From Phycisphaerae bacterium (GTDB lineage Bacteria > Planctomycetota > Phycisphaerae > UBA1845), in assembly GCA_029260015.1 (NCBI GenBank), contig JAJDEB010000023.1, forward strand, positions 109,457-173,456: a stretch of DNA of 64,000 bases, given 5' to 3'. Shown here piece by piece: positions 35,431 to 44,308 of this stretch. A program made the translations under genes and the position numbers. Positions within the stretch are counted from its first letter, which is position 1; each line of letters starts with the position of its first letter. Below the pieces are notes generated by a model. The model was not told where the DNA came from, did no database searches, and worked only from the letters and a program-made list of their open reading frames with translations.

Positions 35431-35496
35431 TTTAGCCCTAATTCTTAAATGAAGGCGCGATGATCGAAGAATGTCGCTCTGCCGCAAAGGACATCA

Positions 35497-37629
35497 TCAC
35501 AACCCGATGGTGCGGCGTTCTTTGGCGCTGGTGACGGCTGCGAAGCTTGCTTTGGTTACGTTTTTGATTTCTTCGTAGGGTATCAGTGCTGGTCCGCCGT
35601 CGGTGATTCGTTTTAGGAATGCGGCGATTTCGGCTTTGTGGCCTTTGTCCATCCTGATTTTCATCTTGGGGATGTTCCAGTTGAATGACTGCAGTTTTCG
35701 CCAGTTGTCGATGACAACCACTCGCCCCTGGCTGAAGACTTCGACGCGCTCTTTTGGATACGTCTTTGGTCCGTTCGACCAATATTGAATCGACGCGATT
35801 GAACCATCGGCGAACCCTAGGTTGATGCTCATCTTGTCTTCGGTGATGCTGGTGGTTCCGTCGCCGAAGCAAACGGCTTGCACGGTTGTGATCGGGCTGC
35901 CTACGAGGAACATTGCCGTGTCGATGTAGTGGCAACCCTCGCCAACAATCCGCCCCCCACCAACGTTTGAATCTTGTATCCAATGGTCGGCTGGGATGTC
36001 GCCAGCGTTGGCCATGATTTGTACGGCGATCGGTTCGCTTCTTCCGCCGAGGCGTTTCTTGATTTCAACGGCATGCGGTGCGAAGCGGCGATTGAAACCG
36101 ACCATCAGTTGCAAACCGTTGGTCGAGGCGAATGCGGCGCTGACTTCTTTAAGCTCCTCGGCGTTTAGTGCCAGCGGCTTCTCAACGAAGACGTGCTTGC
36201 CCGCATTCAATGCTTCGATCGCCATTCCGGCATGGGCATTGTGACGCGTGGTGATGAACACGGTGTTGACCGAATCGGATGCGAGCATTTCTTTGTAGTC
36301 GGTGCTGGCTTCTGCGGCGTCGAACTTTCGACCGGAGTGCAGACTTGTGACTCCGCCGGCGCTGACAACCGTTTGAACATGACCACCCGCAGCTTTGATC
36401 GCTGGCAACAGTACGAGTTTCGTAAAGTTACCCGCACCGATCACACCGACTCGCGGTTGGGATGGCGCGGTGGTTTTGACTGTGGCAGACAACTTCACCG
36501 CCCGCTTCGTGGGGGCTGGCTGATCGGGATAGGTCATCACCACGCCGAGCGCGCTGGCGTCGTTCAGCACTGCGTCGTAAGCGGTTTCGGCGTCGGCTTG
36601 GGCGATGGACTTGGAAACCAATGGTGCCAGGTTCAGCGCTCCGGAAGACGCGGTTGCGAGGACGGCTTCAAAGTTTCGCGCGACGGTCCAGCGGACGTAT
36701 GGCAGCGGATAATCTCTGGTCATCTGCTCGTACGTCGGGTCGTATCGCCCCGGTCCATACGAGCACGACACCTGGAAACTCAGTTCCTTCTCATAAAAAT
36801 CGCTGCGTTGAATGTCGAGCCCGACCACGCCAACCAGCACAATCCGCCCGCGCTTGCGACACATGTCTGCGGCTTGCTTGATGATGGCGTTGGTCTTTGC
36901 CGATGCGGTGATCAGCACGCCGTCTGCACCTTCGCTCTGCGAAAACGCCATCGCGGCTTTGACCGGGTCTGCACCTTCTGCCGGTGACGCGGTCTGGCAC
37001 CCGAACGTCTCAGCCATTCGACACCGGTCAGCGTTCGTATCGACACCAAGAACGCTGCAACCATTCGCCCGCAAGAACTGCACGGCCATCAACCCAACGA
37101 GGCCAAGCCCGACCACAACGAAGCGTTCGCCCAAAGTCGGTTCGAGCAAACGTACGCCATGAAGCGCGATCGAACCAAGCACGGTGAACGATGCCGATTC
37201 ATCATCGACATCATCCGGCACCTTCGCAGCCAAGGTCGTCGGTACGCAGACCATCTCAGCATGCGCACCGTTGCTAGCCACCCGATCGCCCACGGCGAAG
37301 CCTTCGACACCCGCGCCAACTTCAACCACGCGGCCGACATTGCAGTACCCCAAAGGCAACGGTTCATCGAGGCGGCCAAACACCGTCTCAAGCGTTGGCA
37401 TGAGGCCATCGGTTTTGATTTTTTCGAGAACCTGTTTGACCTTGTCGGGTTGCGACCGAGCCTTGGCGATGAGTCCGGCTTTCCCGAACTCGACCAGCCC
37501 GCGCTCCGTTCCCGACGAAATCAATGTGCAAGAAGTCTGAATAAGAAGATGCCCGGGCCGAACGGCGGGACAAGGCACGTCAGCCACCTCAATCTGGCCG
37601 GTACGAAGATGTTGCAAAATCTGCTTCAC
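35497..37629 (-). CDS. Two-domain oxidoreductase (zinc-type ADH fused to Gfo/Idh/MocA)
   Basis: 710 residues. Residues 1-365 are a medium-chain alcohol dehydrogenase-like domain: GTERGLVEFGKAGL, PLGYCNVGRVVEVG, GDRVAS and a nucleotide site VVVGLGLVGLMAVQFL. Residues 395-710 are a Gfo/Idh/MocA NAD(P) oxidoreductase: RVGVIGAGNFTKLVLLP, VFITTRHNAHAGMAIEALNAGKHVFVEKPLAL (the EKP motif) and VGFNRRFAPH. Such fusions usually sit in extracellular polysaccharide or sugar clusters and are thought to act on nucleotide-sugar or inositol-like substrates; here no glycan cluster is adjacent. The GTG start has AGGAG about 11 bases upstream. Confidence 0.88.
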   Translation of the reverse strand: MKQILQHLRTGQIEVADVPCPAVRPGHLLIQTSCTLISSGTERGLVEFGKAGLIAKARSQPDKVKQVLEKIKTDGLMPTLETVFGRLDEPLPLGYCNVGRVVEVGAGVEGFAVGDRVASNGAHAEMVCVPTTLAAKVPDDVDDESASFTVLGSIALHGVRLLEPTLGERFVVVGLGLVGLMAVQFLRANGCSVLGVDTNADRCRMAETFGCQTASPAEGADPVKAAMAFSQSEGADGVLITASAKTNAIIKQAADMCRKRGRIVLVGVVGLDIQRSDFYEKELSFQVSCSYGPGRYDPTYEQMTRDYPLPYVRWTVARNFEAVLATASSGALNLAPLVSKSIAQADAETAYDAVLNDASALGVVMTYPDQPAPTKRAVKLSATVKTTAPSQPRVGVIGAGNFTKLVLLPAIKAAGGHVQTVVSAGGVTSLHSGRKFDAAEASTDYKEMLASDSVNTVFITTRHNAHAGMAIEALNAGKHVFVEKPLALNAEELKEVSAAFASTNGLQLMVGFNRRFAPHAVEIKKRLGGRSEPIAVQIMANAGDIPADHWIQDSNVGGGRIVGEGCHYIDTAMFLVGSPITTVQAVCFGDGTTSITEDKMSINLGFADGSIASIQYWSNGPKTYPKERVEVFSQGRVVVIDNWRKLQSFNWNIPKMKIRMDKGHKAEIAAFLKRITDGGPALIPYEEIKNVTKASFAAVTSAKERRTIGL

Positions 37630-37783
37630 CGTTGGTTAGTCTCCTAAAGGTTTCGGCGCATGCGAACACGCATCCCGCGTCTTGTATACATCGGGCCGAA
37701 CGATACATCGGGTGAGTGGTTTTGCCAAATTGAGAGGGAGCAACTCCGAGAAGGCAATTCGAATATGTGAAGCAACGGCGATT

Positions 37784-38191
37784 TTATTCAGGCACGTTGC
37801 CACATTCTGGGCAGGCGGGTCCTTCTATACCTTCCAATAAGTATCCGCATTCGATGCACATTGATGTGCCTGCTTCGTTGATCTTTATGCGAATTGTACG
37901 GCGTATCTGCCCGCCATGAATAGCGCTATCGATCACTATGAATAGCGGCAAGCAAAAGAGAATGAATATGAACTGTGCGACGTGCTCACCAACCGACTTA
38001 ACGATTTCGAGACCCCAATTATTGATCGTGCTTGATACGTAGGCGATCAATACCATGAGCACGATTGCAGTTGGCCAGACGTTCTGCCATGCCTCTGCAA
38101 AAGCGCGAAACTGCTGTTCATCGTCCTTGATATGATCGATCTCAGGAAAGAGCTTCTTGTAGATCCGCGGGACTTTGAATCGAAATTTCAT
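37784..38191 (-). CDS. Membrane protein with C-terminal zinc ribbon (copy 4)
   Basis: About 135 residues from the ATG at 38191; the longer frame to 38242 is a less likely start. Two hydrophobic segments (TAIVLMVLIAYVSS, FIFILFCLPLFIVI) are followed by a basic patch RRTIRIKINEAGTS and the ribbon CIECGYLLEGIEGPACPECG. It is a close structural relative of the gene at 34.3 kb. The function is unknown. A single GTAG-hairpin element (38282-38302) lies upstream of the gene, before the dehydrogenase. Confidence 0.72.
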   Translation of the reverse strand: MKFRFKVPRIYKKLFPEIDHIKDDEQQFRAFAEAWQNVWPTAIVLMVLIAYVSSTINNWGLEIVKSVGEHVAQFIFILFCLPLFIVIDSAIHGGQIRRTIRIKINEAGTSMCIECGYLLEGIEGPACPECGNVPE

Positions 38192-38281
38192 TCCTCGCAA
38201 ATCCCTCGCGCTGCCTGCGCGCATCACAGTGTCGTGGCACACATGTTGGGAATAAGATCAACGCTACGGATCAATCAACTT

Positions 38282-38302
38282 GGTGGGCACGGCCCACCCT
38301 AC
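38282..38302 (-). repeat. Single GTAG-hairpin element, GGTGGGC core
   Basis: GGTGGGC-ACG-GCCCACC-CTAC, identical in core to the right arm of the pair at 45980-46045, here without an inverted partner. Confidence 0.75.
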
Positions 38303-38308
38303 TTGTGC

Positions 38309-39829
38309 TTATCCGAACTTGATGCCTTGCGCGAGCGGTAGGTCCTTGCTCCAGTTGATCGTGTTGGTCTGGCGGCGCATGTAGGCTTTCCAGGCGTCAC
38401 TTCCGGATTCGCGGCCACCACCGGTTTCCTTTTCGCCGCCGAAGGCTCCGCCGATTTCTGCGCCGCTGGTTCCGATGTTGGCATTGGCGATGCCGCAGTC
38501 GCTTCCGGCGCAGCTTAGGAATTGCTCGGCTTCCAGCAGGTTCTCAGTGAAGATCGCGGAACTCAAACCTTGCGGCACGCCGTTGTGGATCGCGATGGCT
38601 TCGTCGAGCGTTTCGTATTCCATGATGTACAGCAGCGGTGCGAACGTTTCGTCCTGCACGATCTGCCATTCGTTCTTAGCCGTCGCGATCGCCGGTGACA
38701 CATAGCACCCGCCCGGATACTTATCCCCAGACAGTCGCTCGCCGCCGCATAGGATTTCGCCGCCCTCGCCTTTGACTTTTTCGATGGCGTTCATCAAATC
38801 GTCAACCGCACCGGTGTCGATCATGGGGCCCATCAGCACGCCCTCTTCCAGCGGATTGCCGATGTTGACCTGTGCGTATCCCTTGACCAGCCGCTTAACG
38901 AGCGAATCCTTGATCGACTTGTGGGCGATGATGCGGCGCGTCGAAGTGCAGCGCTGGCCGGCAGTCCCTACCGCACCGAACAGAATCGCCGGCACGAGCA
39001 AATCCATGTTGGCATGCTGTGACGCTACGATGGCGTTGTTGCCACCGAGTTCCAGAATCGTCCGGCCCAGTCGCTTATGCACGACCTCGCCGACGTGGTA
39101 GCCCATCTTGCAGCTACCGGTGGCTGACACCAGCGGGATGCGTTTGTCGTGCAGCAGTTTCTCACCAATGGACGAACCTCGACCTATGACCAAGCTGAAG
39201 ATCGCCGGATCAACACCCGCATCTTTACAAACCTGCTCGGCGATCTTCGTGCATGCGATCGCAGTCAACGGGGTTTTGGACGACGGTTTCCACAAAGTCG
39301 AATCACCACAAGCAGCCGCCAGCGCCGAGTTCCACGCCCACACCGCCACGGGGAAGTTAAACGCACTGATCACGCCAACCACACCCAGCGGATGCCACTG
39401 CTCGTACATCCGGTGACCGGGCCGCTCCGAGTGCATCGTTAAGCCATATAGCTGACGCGACAACCCGACCGCAAAGTCGCAAATGTCGATCATCTCCTGA
39501 ACTTCGCCTTCACCTTCGGCGCGAATCTTGCCCATCTCCATCGTGACGAGCGCTCCGAGGGCGGCTTTCTTCTCGCGAAGTGCATTGCCCAACAGTCGCA
39601 CCACCTCACCACGCTTGGGAGCAGGCACCGTGCGCCACTTTAGAAACGCCTCATGCGCCCGCGACACAACCCGCTCGTATTCATCGGGAGTGACCTGCGT
39701 CACCGACGCGATGGTTTCACCATTGATCGGCGACTTCGAATCGAGCTTGTCGCCCGAGCCCAGCCATTCACCGCAAAATCCGCCCGGCGAAACGTCGGAA
39801 ATCCCCAGTTGCTTCAGCACGTCGTTCAT
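38309..39829 (-). CDS. Aldehyde dehydrogenase, ALDH7/AmaB type
   Basis: 506 residues, NAD-dependent. ALDH7-type members oxidise alpha-aminoadipate semialdehyde (piperideine-6-carboxylate) in lysine degradation and also betaine or lipid aldehydes. The substrate here is inferred from family resemblance: HPLGVVGVISAFNFPVAVWAWN, GNNAIVASQHANMDL, catalytic Cys in GTAGQRCTSTRR, the Glu in TILELGGNN, and the late GAEIGGAFGGEKETGGGRESGSDAWKAYMRRQT, which is diagnostic for this subfamily. The next gene upstream is the divergent MATE transporter. Confidence 0.9.
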   Translation of the reverse strand: MNDVLKQLGISDVSPGGFCGEWLGSGDKLDSKSPINGETIASVTQVTPDEYERVVSRAHEAFLKWRTVPAPKRGEVVRLLGNALREKKAALGALVTMEMGKIRAEGEGEVQEMIDICDFAVGLSRQLYGLTMHSERPGHRMYEQWHPLGVVGVISAFNFPVAVWAWNSALAAACGDSTLWKPSSKTPLTAIACTKIAEQVCKDAGVDPAIFSLVIGRGSSIGEKLLHDKRIPLVSATGSCKMGYHVGEVVHKRLGRTILELGGNNAIVASQHANMDLLVPAILFGAVGTAGQRCTSTRRIIAHKSIKDSLVKRLVKGYAQVNIGNPLEEGVLMGPMIDTGAVDDLMNAIEKVKGEGGEILCGGERLSGDKYPGGCYVSPAIATAKNEWQIVQDETFAPLLYIMEYETLDEAIAIHNGVPQGLSSAIFTENLLEAEQFLSCAGSDCGIANANIGTSGAEIGGAFGGEKETGGGRESGSDAWKAYMRRQTNTINWSKDLPLAQGIKFG

Positions 39830-40249
39830 TGGAAAACCCTTAAAATAGCGTGTGTAGGAGGCGTGTCGTCACGTCTGACCGGAGCATATCCTGACCGGTT
39901 GGATAGTCAACCCGACCCGGATGTTGCCAAAGCGTAAAGGGCGATTCCTCGACGATCAGACGGAGTCCGGATAAACCGCTTGCCGCCGAAACTCGTACAT
40001 TTACCCTTGAAGTTCGTTTGGCAAAGCGTAGGATGCACGGACTATGATCACAGTACCCTTGTTCAACTAGTTCTCGGTCGGCCCAACCCAAGGGTACTGT
40101 TCGCATCCGACTGGCCACATCCGGTCGATGCGCTTTTCAACCAACGGGCCATTCTTTTCAAGATCGAAATTGCAGGCGAATTCGCAGGGTGATCCCTTGG
40201 GTGCGATGCGCGGAAATTGTCGCGATGCCTTTGGTGGATTGAGCTAAAC
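39830..40249. other. Divergent intergenic region with long inverted repeat
   Basis: About 420 bases between the dehydrogenase and the MATE gene. It contains the 12-bp inverted repeat at 40050-40100. A short frame here (39980-40192) includes an SDWPHP string reminiscent of amidohydrolases, but nothing else supports a gene. Confidence 0.5.
40050..40100. repeat. Perfect 12-bp inverted repeat
   Basis: ACAGTACCCTTG at 40050-40061 and CAAGGGTACTGT at 40089-40100, separated by 27 bases. There is no T run on either side, so it is not an intrinsic terminator. It could be a regulatory site for either divergent gene. Confidence 0.8.
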
Positions 40250-41665
40250 GTGAATACGTCGCAACCTAAACTGGAATCAAAACTCACCGACGTGCAGCGA
40301 CGCGAAGAGATTCGCAACGTGCTGGCGATGTCCATCCCGATCGTCATCACCACCTGTTCGCGCCTGGTCATGGATCTTGCCGACTTCACCATGATCACCA
40401 CGTTGGGAAACGCCGCACAGGGCGCCATTATGCCAGCCCAACTGGTGATGTGGACGTTCATCGTCCTTGGCATGGGAACGACCAGCATCGTCAACACGTT
40501 TGTCGCGCAGTCGCTGGGTCGCGGGCGACCCAAGGAAACCAGTGCATACGCGTGGCAAGGCATTTATATGTCGCTGGGTTATGGCACCGCGTGTCTGGGA
40601 CTGTATGCGTTCCTGCCGCATGCCATCCGATGGACTGGCCATAGCCCTCAGATCGCTGAACTCGAATTGATCTATTGCAACGTCATGGTGCTATCCATCG
40701 GTCCGTCCATCGCCGGTGAAGCGTTGGCTGGTTTCTTCAACGGCATCCAAAAGCCCAAGGTCACCATGTGGACGGCGATCGAGGCGAACCTCTTAAACGT
40801 CGGACTCAGCCTCGCGCTGATGTACGGCGTCGGACCAATTCCTGCGATGGGAATTGCCGGTGTGGCTTGGGGCACGGTCGCGGGGGTCAGCTATCGATTC
40901 GTTCGATTGCTCTTGGCGTTCTTGTCGAGCGAAAACCATGCAAGGTTTTCAACGCGTACGACTTGGAAATTCGACGGCGAAAAGGTGCAATCCATAATCC
41001 GCGTCGGTTTTCCGCAAGGCTTGCAGTGGCTTAGCGATGTCGTCGTGTGGATGCTGTTCATCAACTTTCTGGTCGGACGCATGTTCGATGACGCCCATCT
41101 GATCGCGAGTAACGTCGCATGGCAATTCATGCGCATCGCGTTCATGCCGGCGATCGGTGTCGGTATCGCCCTATCATCGCTTGTGGGCAAAGCCGTCGGG
41201 CAGGGCGATCCGAAGATGGCCATGCGCTTTGCACGCTGGGCTGTGATGATTCTGCTCGGGTATCTCGGCGTGCTGAGCTTGTTTTATCTATTCTATCGCG
41301 TTGAGTTGATCGAATTGTTCAACACCGATCCCAAAATCGTTCGCATCGCATCGAACATCATGATCTGTGCGGTGATCTTCCAAGTTTCCGACGCGCTGGG
41401 CATCACCTATAACGCAGCATTGCGCGGCGCGGGCGACACCTTTTGGCCGGCAATGCTGTTCGTCGTCAGCCACTGGGTCATCGTGATCGGAGGCGGATGG
41501 ACCATCGCCACCCTCAAGCCCGATTGGGGCAGCATCGGACCATGGTCAGCTGCGACGTTCCTGCTGATATTCCTAAGCGTAGCCCTATGGTGGCGCTGGA
41601 GCAGCGGAGCCTGGCAGAAGATCAACATTTTTTCCGGAGAAGACGAACCGAAAGTGACAGCGTAA
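40250..41665 (+). CDS. MATE-family multidrug/metabolite transporter
   Basis: About 471 residues with twelve predicted helices in two similar halves, as in MATE (NorM/DinF-type) antiporters that expel drugs or metabolites using Na+ or H+. Visible family traits: LAMSIPIVITTCSRLVMDLADFTMIT in helix 1, the GTTSIVNTFVAQSLGRGRPKE loop, the GFFNGIQKPKV segment, and in the second half VGFPQGLQWLSDVVVW, SSLVGKAVGQGD and ALGITYNAALRGAGDT. I prefer the GTG at 40250; a TTG at 40217 is also in frame. Substrate unknown. Confidence 0.9.
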   Translation: MNTSQPKLESKLTDVQRREEIRNVLAMSIPIVITTCSRLVMDLADFTMITTLGNAAQGAIMPAQLVMWTFIVLGMGTTSIVNTFVAQSLGRGRPKETSAYAWQGIYMSLGYGTACLGLYAFLPHAIRWTGHSPQIAELELIYCNVMVLSIGPSIAGEALAGFFNGIQKPKVTMWTAIEANLLNVGLSLALMYGVGPIPAMGIAGVAWGTVAGVSYRFVRLLLAFLSSENHARFSTRTTWKFDGEKVQSIIRVGFPQGLQWLSDVVVWMLFINFLVGRMFDDAHLIASNVAWQFMRIAFMPAIGVGIALSSLVGKAVGQGDPKMAMRFARWAVMILLGYLGVLSLFYLFYRVELIELFNTDPKIVRIASNIMICAVIFQVSDALGITYNAALRGAGDTFWPAMLFVVSHWVIVIGGGWTIATLKPDWGSIGPWSAATFLLIFLSVALWWRWSSGAWQKINIFSGEDEPKVTA

Positions 41666-42212
41666 GTCACTGTAGGGTCCGCTGTGCGGACCATTTGTTC
41701 AAACCAAAGGTCCGCACAGCGGACCCTACGAACACTCTCAAATCATGAATAGTACAAACAAAACCAAAGTGCTGCGGAATGAAAGCCGTAGGGGAAAAGC
41801 AGAGCCGGTGCCAGCGTGCGATTCGTGTAGTATGGCGAGCGCTTTGCTGGTAAGCGTTGTGAGCAATTGGGTGTGAAAACCGCAACACTCAGCACCGACT
41901 CATCGAAGGATGACTACTTTCCCCGCGACCAAACCCCTCCAAAAACAGTTTCAAAAAACTCGGCTCAGCTTCCGTCAAAAGCAGCTAAGTCAATTTCAAG
42001 TTCTATCCCTCGCCAAAACCATTGCAACCGACGCGACCATCTCGACGACGACGAGCGGAATCCTACCGCCGAATTATTTGGGCTTGATAATCAAAATGTT
42101 TTGTTTTGGTTAAGGGTAAGGATTTTTTGGAGTATACATGTAGGAAAGCAACTTGCCACTTTATGGGCTCAGCATTGATTGAGATCTACGGAATTGTAGA
42201 AATCGGCAAGTA
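41666..42212. other. Intergenic region, mostly without identifiable content
   Basis: After the GTAG pair at 41672-41729, about 480 bases remain with no convincing gene. Two overlapping open frames (from 41867 and 41910) are Thr/Ser/Lys-rich and lack start signals. The right end is AT-rich. Confidence 0.45.
41672..41729. repeat. GTAG-hairpin inverted pair (REPIN-like), GGTCCGC core
   Basis: Left arm GTAGGGTCCGCTGTGCGGAC... (41672-41692) and right arm ...GTCCGCACAGCGGACCCTAC (41709-41729) are exact reverse complements over 21 bases with a 16-base spacer. Each arm is itself a hairpin (GGTCCGC-TGT-GCGGACC). The GTAG tetranucleotide at each foot matches the architecture of REP elements processed by RAYT transposases in other bacteria. 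Confidence 0.88.
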
Positions 42213-42599
42213 TCAATCCGAATTCAATCTGCCATCCACTCTTGTCGAAATTAGTGACGCAACCGATGCAAGCACAAATGCAACTATCAAGACGGAAATC
42301 AGGTCTCGCGAATCACCGATCGTCGGGGAAGTCCTATGTCGAAGGGCAATACAAAGAGTGGGTGCCAAAGTGAACGCAAAGTTAAACATCCACGCACACA
42401 ACAATCGCTTCTTTGGATTGAGCCAACCAATGGCTATGGGCGCGACAGCAATTCCGATTAACCAAAACACGATTTCAGCTCCGATTGGCAGGAGAACAAA
42501 CGGACCGCAGATTGCACCGTAGATTCCAAAACGATAGCACCCACTTGGCATTGGCAACTCAGGATGAACGTCGCGTTGGGGAACTTCGTCCGAAGTCAT
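42213..42599 (-). CDS. Small membrane protein of unknown function
   Basis: About 128 residues from the ATG at 42599; the frame is open upstream to 42734, but those residues look non-coding. Predicted helices: FGIYGAICGPFVLLPIGAEIVFWLIGIAVAPIAIGWL (two in tandem), FAFTLAPTLCIAL and ISVLIVAFVLASVASLIS. There is no recognisable motif. It lies in an AT-richer stretch, separated from the PEP-CTERM gene by that gene's terminator. Confidence 0.5.
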   Translation of the reverse strand: MTSDEVPQRDVHPELPMPSGCYRFGIYGAICGPFVLLPIGAEIVFWLIGIAVAPIAIGWLNPKKRLLCAWMFNFAFTLAPTLCIALRHRTSPTIGDSRDLISVLIVAFVLASVASLISTRVDGRLNSD

Positions 42600-42753
42600 G
42601 AACAGTCGCCTCGCGATTAGATAGGATGCAATCGCAGCACGAGTCAAATTGTATGACTCAATACCATTCAACAGGCCCGGCGGCATTCTCGCAACAAATG
42701 TTTTTTGATCTTGTGTTAAGTGCCTACGGGGCAATCACTGTAAGACGCTCGCT

Positions 42754-42796
42754 AAAAAAACGGGCCGACTCGTCGTTTGACGAATCGGCCCGTTTT
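42754..42796 (-). terminator. Terminator of the PEP-CTERM gene
   Basis: Stem CGGGCCGA-c-TCGTC / GACGA-a-TCGGCCCG (42761-42774 and 42779-42792), with seven A on the plus strand giving a T run for the minus-strand transcript. Confidence 0.88.
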
Positions 42797-42822
42797 GGAA
42801 TTCTGATTTTGTTTGCTTGCGC

Positions 42823-43569
42823 CTAGTTGTTTCGACGTCGAATGACGAAGATCGACCCCAAGCTCAATACCGCCAACGTTGTCGGTTCCGGCACGATGTT
42901 GAACGTGCTGTTGACCGTTGCCTTGTCATTGCCGGATACAATGAAGGTGTGGACGATTGTCACATCGGTGATCAAACCGACAGCCGGTCCCGCCTCACCA
43001 AAGTAGTTTCCAAAGTCGCCATTGACAGCACCAGGTGATGCTGGCGATGACAGATTGTACACATCATCAAAGAGCGTACGCGCTACCGTTCCACCATTGA
43101 TCTCGGCTGAGTAAATCGATTCTGGTGCTAATGTTGACATTGACGCTGATGAATCGAAATTGGCATCTGCAATCGTAAGCGCCGAACCACCGTCGATGGT
43201 TGTCGAACCACCAGTGAGGAAGTTCGTCGGCATGGTGACCGTCAGGATAAACGTCTGCGGCCCGGCCATCGCATTGGTGACGGCAAAGTTTCCTGCAATA
43301 AACGGATCAGCATCGAATGAAACGCCCGTCCAGTCCATCGCCCAACCTGCCCCCGACGCGCCGTCATCCGGCACAGTAGCTGTCGATGAGCCGTCAGTCG
43401 CAGCCGGCACCGACACATTGAACGTGTCCCCTTCAGCTTCCAATGTGATCGTTGCGCCCAAGAATGGGTTCAACTCGGAGCCGGCTGCGATTCCACCTGA
43501 CGACACTACTGCCGCACACACACCCACTATTGTAAGAAACCTCCCTATTGGCTTCCTGCTTGGCTTCAT
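42823..43569 (-). CDS. PEP-CTERM exported protein
   Basis: 248-residue secreted protein. An N-terminal signal (IVGVCAAVVSSGGIAAGS), a Ser/Thr/Ala/Gly-rich beta-type body of about 190 residues, and the sorting tail NIVPEPTTLAVLSLGSIFVIRRRNN: the PEP motif, a hydrophobic helix and a basic end. Exosortase-type enzymes recognise this tail and cleave near PEP, releasing or anchoring the protein at the surface, often with extracellular polysaccharide. No exosortase gene is in the window. AGGAGGTAGAA before the ATG is an ideal ribosome site, and a strong terminator follows, so this is a well-expressed single-gene unit. Confidence 0.88.
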   Translation of the reverse strand: MKPSRKPIGRFLTIVGVCAAVVSSGGIAAGSELNPFLGATITLEAEGDTFNVSVPAATDGSSTATVPDDGASGAGWAMDWTGVSFDADPFIAGNFAVTNAMAGPQTFILTVTMPTNFLTGGSTTIDGGSALTIADANFDSSASMSTLAPESIYSAEINGGTVARTLFDDVYNLSSPASPGAVNGDFGNYFGEAGPAVGLITDVTIVHTFIVSGNDKATVNSTFNIVPEPTTLAVLSLGSIFVIRRRNN

Positions 43570-43754
43570 TTCTACCTCCTGTGCCCGTGATCCGCGTCAT
43601 TCCCCGCACTTCACGGGAATTCGAGAGTCTGGCCCCTTCGTTGAGGCAATACGCAGCCCGGTGGTGTTTGGACTCATCTAGTTCGATTTTTTCACGGATC
43701 GCTCAAAGTCTGCCATACAGCCCTCGCGCCCCGAAAAGCCAAATCGGCAAGCTC

Positions 43755-43820
43755 GTAGGCCGGGTCATCGACCCGACACACCGTGTGAATCTTCCATGTC
43801 GGGTCGATGACCCGACCTAC
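43755..43820. repeat. GTAG-hairpin inverted pair (REPIN-like), CGGGTC core
   Basis: GTAGGCCGGGTCATCGACCC... (43755-43777) and its partner ending ATGACCCGACCTAC (43798-43820). It has the same layout as 41672-41729 with a different stem sequence. The last bases reach the 3' end of the DinB-like gene. Confidence 0.82.
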
Positions 43821-44281
43821 TTTGCGACGAGCTTTTTGGTTAGCGCGATTTGGCCGAGGTGGTAGTGGGTGTGTTCGAGGATGCACAACAGGTTTCGATG
43901 CCAGTTGCCGTACTTGGCGTTGGCGAAGTCTTGTTGCATTTGATTTTCGGGCATCTTTTCCAACTGCGCGGCGAAGGCGTATGCGTCGGTGCGACACTTT
44001 TCGAGTAGCTGCTGCCAATCCTCTTCCGAGTTGATCGGCGGACAATCCCAACTGAATTTGTCGTGGGCGTCGAGCGGACCGCCTTGCAGAACCTTTAGCA
44101 CGGCGGCGACGTAGTAATTGATGTGAAAGACGAATTCGGCAATCGTGTGGAAGTCGTGGACCTTGGTCGCGGCTTGCTCGAAAGTGACGCCCTCCAACAA
44201 ACTGTATAGATGCACACCGGTCATGCTGCTGCCTTCGTGCATTTCGCGAAAGTGCCTGGCGATCAATTTCGGCGTGCTCAT
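43817..44281 (-). CDS. DinB-superfamily protein
   Basis: About 154 residues, a four-helix bundle of the DinB/YfiT kind that binds a divalent metal through three His. Candidates are HDFHTIAEFVFHINYY and the C-terminal EHTHYHLGQIALTKK. The biological role of most members is unknown; some are thiol transferases or are DNA-damage-induced. The start at 44281 has GGAG seven bases away. The gene is 27 bases after the sulfatase gene on the same strand and may share its transcript. The stop codon lies inside the adjacent GTAG element. Confidence 0.75.
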   Translation of the reverse strand: MSTPKLIARHFREMHEGSSMTGVHLYSLLEGVTFEQAATKVHDFHTIAEFVFHINYYVAAVLKVLQGGPLDAHDKFSWDCPPINSEEDWQQLLEKCRTDAYAFAAQLEKMPENQMQQDFANAKYGNWHRNLLCILEHTHYHLGQIALTKKLVAK

Positions 44282-44308
44282 GAATTCACTCCATACATGC
44301 ACCGGCGC

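Noticed and set aside
39980-40192. 70-codon frame containing SDWPHP, similar to a motif of amidohydrolase family 2
   Set aside because: A short string match only, with no flanking domain and no start signal; the region also carries an inverted repeat.
41867-42178. Open frames in the AT-rich gap after the MATE gene
   Set aside because: Thr/Ser-rich, overlapping in two frames, with no ribosome site or recognisable segment.
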